Below, in pieces: positions 60,458 through 64,000 of a stretch of 64,000 nucleotides of DNA. Origin of the DNA: Rugamonas brunnea (lineage in GTDB: Bacteria > Pseudomonadota > Gammaproteobacteria > Burkholderiales > Burkholderiaceae_D). The notes below the pieces were generated by a model. It was not told where the DNA came from and searched no databases. It worked only from the letters and a program-made list of their open reading frames with translations. The stretch spans positions 1 to 64,000 of the forward strand of contig NZ_JACEZT010000003.1 of the NCBI RefSeq assembly GCF_014042345.1, written 5' to 3'. Numbering within the stretch: position 1 is the first letter of the stretch; each line of letters starts with the position of its first letter. The position numbers and the translations under genes are program-made.

Positions 60458-62026
60458 TTACGGCAACGCGACCATGGCGGCCTGCCCGGGCAGCGTGAAC
60501 GCGCTGACCACCTGCGCCAGCCGGGCCGATTGTTCCTCCATGGCGCCGGCGGCGGCCGTGGCCTGCTCCACCAGCGCCGCGTTCTGCTGGGTGCTCTGGT
60601 CCATCCGCACCACGGCCAGGTTGACCTGTTCGATCCCGATCGATTGCTCGCGGTTGGCGGCGCTGATGTCCGCCATGATGTCGGTCACGCTGCGGATGCT
60701 GGCCACCACGTCCTGCATGGTGGCGCCGGCCTGGCTGGCCAGTTCGGTGCCGGCCTCCACCTTGACCATCGAATCGCCGATCAGGCCCTTGATCTCCCGG
60801 GCCGCCGCCGCGGCACGTTGGGCCAGGTTGCGCACCTCGCCGGCCACCACCGCGAAGCCGCGGCCTTGCTCGCCTGCACGCGCCGCCTCCACGGCCGCGT
60901 TCAGGGCCAGGATATTGGTCTGGAACGCGATGCCGTCGATGACGCCGGTGATGTCGGCGATCTTGCCGGCGGCGGCGTGGATGCCCGTCATCGTCTCTAT
61001 CACCCGTGTCACCACCACGCCGCCCTCCTGCGCCACGTGCGAGGCGGCGATCGCCAGCTGGTTGGCGTGCTGCGCGTGGTCGGCGTTGTGCCGCACGGTG
61101 CTGGTCAATTGTTCCATCGAGGCGGCCGTTTGTTCCAGCTCGCCGGCTTGCTGTTCAGTGCGCGCCGACAGGTCCTGGTTGCCGGCGGCGATCTGCGCCG
61201 AGGCGGTGGCGACGCTGTCGGCGCTGCCGCGCACCTGGCCGACAATGCGCACCAGGTTGCCGTTCATCTCGGCCAAGGCCTGCAACAGCAGGCCGACCTC
61301 ATCGGCCGAGCGCGCGCCGACCCGGCTCGACAGATCGCCGCGCGCGACCGCTTGCGCCACCCCCACCGCCGCCACGATGGGGACGGTGACCGAGCGCGTC
61401 ATGCGCCAGGCGGCGCCGGCGCCGAGCGCGATGGCGGCGCCGCTCAAGGCCAGCATCCACCAGCGCGCGTCGCGGTAGGCCAACGCGGCCTGTTGCGCGT
61501 CATGCCGGCTCTTTTCGCGCTGCACGGCCATGAAAGCGTCGATTTCCATGCGCCAGGTCTCCGTGGCCGGGCCTGCACGCCGCAGCAACAAGGCCACCGC
61601 GCCATCCTTGTCGTCCCACATCATCTTGTTGAACTGGTCGTTCAGTGGCTGCGCCGACGCCTGGTCACGCTTGATCCTGGCCACGAACGCCTGCCCCTCC
61701 TGGTCCAGGCCGGAGGCCTCCAGCGCGGCCAGCGCGCGACCGTATTGCTCGCGCGCGCGCACGATCTCCTTGCGCTCGGCGTCCATCGCCGCCTGGTCCG
61801 ACAGCAGCGCGATGGTGCGCATGACGCGCGCCACGACGTGGGTCGAACCGGCCATCTGTTCCAGCATGCTGATGCGCTGGGCGTTGACCTGGACCACATC
61901 CTGCAAAGCCGCGTTCGAGCGGGCCATGCCGGCCAGGCCCAGGCCGGCCACGCCGGCCAGCAACAGCAGCACCAGTCCGTAGCCGAGCGCCATGCGGGTG
62001 CCGATGGTGAGATTGCCGAATTTCAT
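60458..62026 (-). CDS. Methyl-accepting chemotaxis protein, 4HB sensor type
   Basis: A 522-residue chemoreceptor. There is a membrane segment at residues 10-35 ([20 protein letters not shown]), a periplasmic four-helix-bundle domain of about 150 residues, a second membrane segment ([20 protein letters not shown]), HAMP and a signalling domain ([40 protein letters not shown]). The start could be ATG 62026 or 62029; AAGGA lies very close upstream of both. No C-terminal pentapeptide is present. The 138-base gap to the kinase gene is GC-rich and holds nothing clear. Confidence 0.93.
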   Translation of the reverse strand: MKFGNLTIGTRMALGYGLVLLLLAGVAGLGLAGMARSNAALQDVVQVNAQRISMLEQMAGSTHVVARVMRTIALLSDQAAMDAERKEIVRAREQYGRALAALEASGLDQEGQAFVARIKRDQASAQPLNDQFNKMMWDDKDGAVALLLRRAGPATETWRMEIDAFMAVQREKSRHDAQQAALAYRDARWWMLALSGAAIALGAGAAWRMTRSVTVPIVAAVGVAQAVARGDLSSRVGARSADEVGLLLQALAEMNGNLVRIVGQVRGSADSVATASAQIAAGNQDLSARTEQQAGELEQTAASMEQLTSTVRHNADHAQHANQLAIAASHVAQEGGVVVTRVIETMTGIHAAAGKIADITGVIDGIAFQTNILALNAAVEAARAGEQGRGFAVVAGEVRNLAQRAAAAAREIKGLIGDSMVKVEAGTELASQAGATMQDVVASIRSVTDIMADISAANREQSIGIEQVNLAVVRMDQSTQQNAALVEQATAAAGAMEEQSARLAQVVSAFTLPGQAAMVALP

Positions 62027-62085
62027 CATGTCCTTGCTTGTATATGCGCCAGGGCGGCGGGCCGACCGGCCCGCCGCCATTACCA

Positions 62086-63042
62086 TCAGAACGTGTGATG
62101 GATGCCCACGTCGACCGTGTTATTGGTCTTGCCGGCGGCCGGCTTGCGGCTGCTCACGTCGGTGTACAGGTTGGTGCGCTTGGACAGCGTGTGCCAGTAG
62201 CCCAGCGAATACTGTTTGTCCGAACCACTGCCCTCCGGCTTGATCTGGCCATAGCCGACCTTGATGGCGCCGGTCGCCACTGCGATGTCGGCGCCCACCA
62301 GCCAGTTGCGCTCGTCGACGCCCAGCACGCGGTTGAAGCGCGAGTAGGACGCCATCAGATTGGCCGTGCCCACCTTGTAGGAGCCGTTCAGGCTCAGGAA
62401 GGTGTCCTCGTTGGTGCTGCGCTCATAGCCGACCATGGCCGCCAGCGGGCCGCCCGTGTAGACGGTGGCGATCGAGTAGGGATTGGACTTGACCACCGGC
62501 ACGCCGTTGAGCGGCTCCTTGGTGGCCACCGAGACATTGACCTGGAAGCCACTCATCACCGGGGTACTGTAGAACACGGCATTGGAGAAACGGTTGCCGG
62601 ACGAGGCGATCGAAGTGTCGGACATGTAGTTGCCGGTGATGGCGTCGATCGCGCCCACGGTCTGGAAGCCGAACGGATCGAAATCCGAAGCCGCGTCCTG
62701 CACCGCCGTCATGTCGCGGCCAAAGCGGATCGCGCCGAAGCCACCGGACAGGCCGACCCACGAACGGCCCTGGAACAGCGGACGCTGGCCGTTCGCCTCG
62801 GTGGTGCCGGTGTCGGGCAGGAAGCGCATTTCCAGGCGGAAGTTGGCCTTCAGGCCGTCGCCCAGGTCTTCCGTGCCCCGGAAGCCGAGGCGGTTGAAGT
62901 CGCCCTTGCCCTCTTGCAGGGTGCTGCCGGTGCCTTTGATCAGGCCGACGTCGACGATGCCGTAGATGGAGACGTTCGATTGGGCTTGGGCCATGCCGGC
63001 GCAGGCGCAAAGGATGGCGACGGCAATTGCGTTCTTGTTCAC
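62086..63042 (-). CDS. Gram-negative porin (Burkholderiales type)
   Basis: A 318-residue outer-membrane trimeric porin. The signal peptide is [17 protein letters not shown], and the mature start [15 protein letters not shown] is characteristic of betaproteobacterial porins. The L3 region follows [20 protein letters not shown], and the protein ends with phenylalanine (VGIHHTF). The GTG start at 63042 with AAGGA nine bases upstream is preferred over the frame opening at 63093. Confidence 0.93.
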   Translation of the reverse strand: MNKNAIAVAILCACAGMAQAQSNVSIYGIVDVGLIKGTGSTLQEGKGDFNRLGFRGTEDLGDGLKANFRLEMRFLPDTGTTEANGQRPLFQGRSWVGLSGGFGAIRFGRDMTAVQDAASDFDPFGFQTVGAIDAITGNYMSDTSIASSGNRFSNAVFYSTPVMSGFQVNVSVATKEPLNGVPVVKSNPYSIATVYTGGPLAAMVGYERSTNEDTFLSLNGSYKVGTANLMASYSRFNRVLGVDERNWLVGADIAVATGAIKVGYGQIKPEGSGSDKQYSLGYWHTLSKRTNLYTDVSSRKPAAGKTNNTVDVGIHHTF

Positions 63043-63111
63043 TGTGTATTTCCTTCTTCTGATAGTTAAGTGCTGCGTTGGAAAGTGAGACACCTGCTGT
63101 GCTGCTTGCTG

Positions 63112-64000
63112 CTACACGGGTGGCTGGGCTTGAATGCCGCCCAGGCACATGTACTTGATGACCAGGTAGTCATCCATGCCGTATTTGGAACCTTCGCGGC
63201 CCAGGCCGGACTGCTTGACCCCGCCGAACGGCGCGATCTCGTTGGAGATCAGGCCGGTGTTGATGCCGACCATGCCGGACTCCAGCCCCTCGGCCACGCG
63301 CCACACCCGGCCGATATCGCGGGCGTAGAAATAGGCGGCCAGGCCGAACTCGGTGTCGTTCGCCTGCGCCAGCACCTCGGCCTCGTCGCGGAAGCGGAAC
63401 AGCGGCGCCAGCGGGCCGAAGGTCTCCTCGCTCGCCACCTGCATGCCGGCGTGCACGTCGGCGATCACGGTGGGCTCGAAGAAGCTGTGGCCGAGCGCGT
63501 GGCGGCGCCCGCCCAGCAGCACGCGGCCGCCCTTGGCCAGCGCGTCCTCGACGTGCTGTTCGACCTTGCGCACCGCCTTGTCGTCGATCAGCGGGCCCTG
63601 GGTGACGCCGGCCTCGCGGCCATCGCCCACCTTGAGCGCGGCCACCGCCGCCACCAGCTTGGCGGCGAAGGCCTCGTAGACGCCGTCCTGCACATAGATG
63701 CGGTTGGCGCACACGCAGGTCTGGCCGGCGTTGCGGAATTTGGAGATCAGCGCGCCTTCCACGGCCGCGTCCAGGTCGGCGTCGTCGAACACGATGAAGG
63801 GCGCGTTGCCGCCCAGTTCCAGCGACAGCTTCTTGATGGTGGACGCCGACTGCGCCATCAGCGTGCGCCCCACTTGCGTCGAGCCCGTGAAGGACAGCTT
63901 GCGCACTACCGGGTTGCCGGTCATTTCGGCGCCGATGGCGCGCGCGTCGCCGGTCACCACGCCGAACACGCCGGCCGGCACGCCGGCCCGCTCGGCCAGC
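63112..64000 (-). CDS. NAD(P)-dependent succinate-semialdehyde-type dehydrogenase, 3' part
   Basis: The C-terminal 296 residues of an aldehyde dehydrogenase, cut by the window edge. It carries the NAD-binding loop FTGSTQVGRTLM, catalytic glutamate in SLELGGNAPFIVFDDADLD, catalytic cysteine in KFRNAGQTCVCANRIYVQD and EETFGPLAPLFRF near the end. The CVCANR sequence (Cys pair) and GREGSKYGMDDYLVIKYMCL are typical of GabD-type succinate-semialdehyde dehydrogenases. A role in GABA or polyamine breakdown fits the glutamine-synthetase-like gene elsewhere in the window, but they are 11 kb apart. Confidence 0.9.
   Translation of the reverse strand, partial: LAERAGVPAGVFGVVTGDARAIGAEMTGNPVVRKLSFTGSTQVGRTLMAQSASTIKKLSLELGGNAPFIVFDDADLDAAVEGALISKFRNAGQTCVCANRIYVQDGVYEAFAAKLVAAVAALKVGDGREAGVTQGPLIDDKAVRKVEQHVEDALAKGGRVLLGGRRHALGHSFFEPTVIADVHAGMQVASEETFGPLAPLFRFRDEAEVLAQANDTEFGLAAYFYARDIGRVWRVAEGLESGMVGINTGLISNEIAPFGGVKQSGLGREGSKYGMDDYLVIKYMCLGGIQAQPPV

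Noticed and set aside
1..64000. CRISPR array, rRNA, tRNA or prophage
   Set aside because: No spaced direct repeats, ribosomal RNA or tRNA-like cloverleaf sequence, or phage structural genes were seen by eye.

Overview
This is about 64 kb of high-GC chromosomal DNA. Gene content points to a betaproteobacterium of the Oxalobacteraceae type (Massilia/Duganella/Janthinobacterium-like): fused IcmF mutase, fused indolepyruvate oxidoreductase, Flp/Tad pilus locus, Burkholderiales-type porin, Tsx-like channel and many lipoproteins with poly-Gly tracts after the lipobox. That placement is inferred from protein families only; there is no rRNA or tRNA here. Coding density is high, both strands are used, and long antisense ORFs are GC-driven shadows.

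Layout. 1-565: an IS21-type transposase remnant abutting a truncated ADP-ribosylglycohydrolase. 695-6513: TonB-dependent receptor, membrane-fused spermidine-synthase-like protein, a small secreted peptide and a GIN-domain (DUF2807) protein. 6520-16942 (minus): a Flp/Tad pilus operon read from flp to a LytR_C lipoprotein, with an additional AAA+ ATPase and no visible TadE/F/G pseudopilins. 17442-19724: a convergent diguanylate cyclase / HD-GYP pair. 19863-21608: a LysR regulator and a HicA-like domain fused in frame to a helix-turn-helix protein. 21945-29043: indolepyruvate/2-oxoacid oxidoreductase and IcmF, preceded by related ACGTTAACGT-type operators, which fits branched-chain amino acid/2-oxoacid catabolism. 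29061-29132: an almost perfect 72-nt palindrome, then a LacI regulator, a small coiled-coil protein and a metallo-beta-lactamase-fold hydrolase. 31938-33297: a MoaD/ThiS-like protein with a BNR-repeat protein. 33392-36601: a small hypothetical protein, a GNAT acetyltransferase, a ferredoxin and an Aer-like chemoreceptor.

36862-44534 is a purine/nucleoside uptake locus: divergent nucleoside ABC transporter genes and an FCD-type GntR regulator, then Tsx-like channel, BMP-family binding protein and a nucleoside/guanine deaminase-like enzyme. 44629-50683: a kinase-like protein lacking ATP-binding motifs, a MerR regulator with a VIT/vWA protein, a divergent S10 serine carboxypeptidase and an EF-hand protein. 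50705-53841: a divergent glutamine-synthetase-like (gamma-glutamylpolyamine synthetase type) gene and MocR regulator. 53932-58199: two exported proteins, then an ECF41 sigma factor with its carboxymuconolactone decarboxylase partner, each preceded by an exact ECF41 promoter, a Sel1-repeat protein and a cupin. 58230-64000: a NarL/UhpB-type two-component system, a second chemoreceptor, a porin and the 3' part of a succinate-semialdehyde-type dehydrogenase cut by the window edge.

The strongest candidates for something undescribed are the HicA-like/HTH unit at 20811-21608, where an A7 run decides whether one fused or two separate proteins are made, and the MoaD/BNR-repeat pair at 31938-33297. Functions are inferred from family resemblance recognised by eye; no database search was possible.
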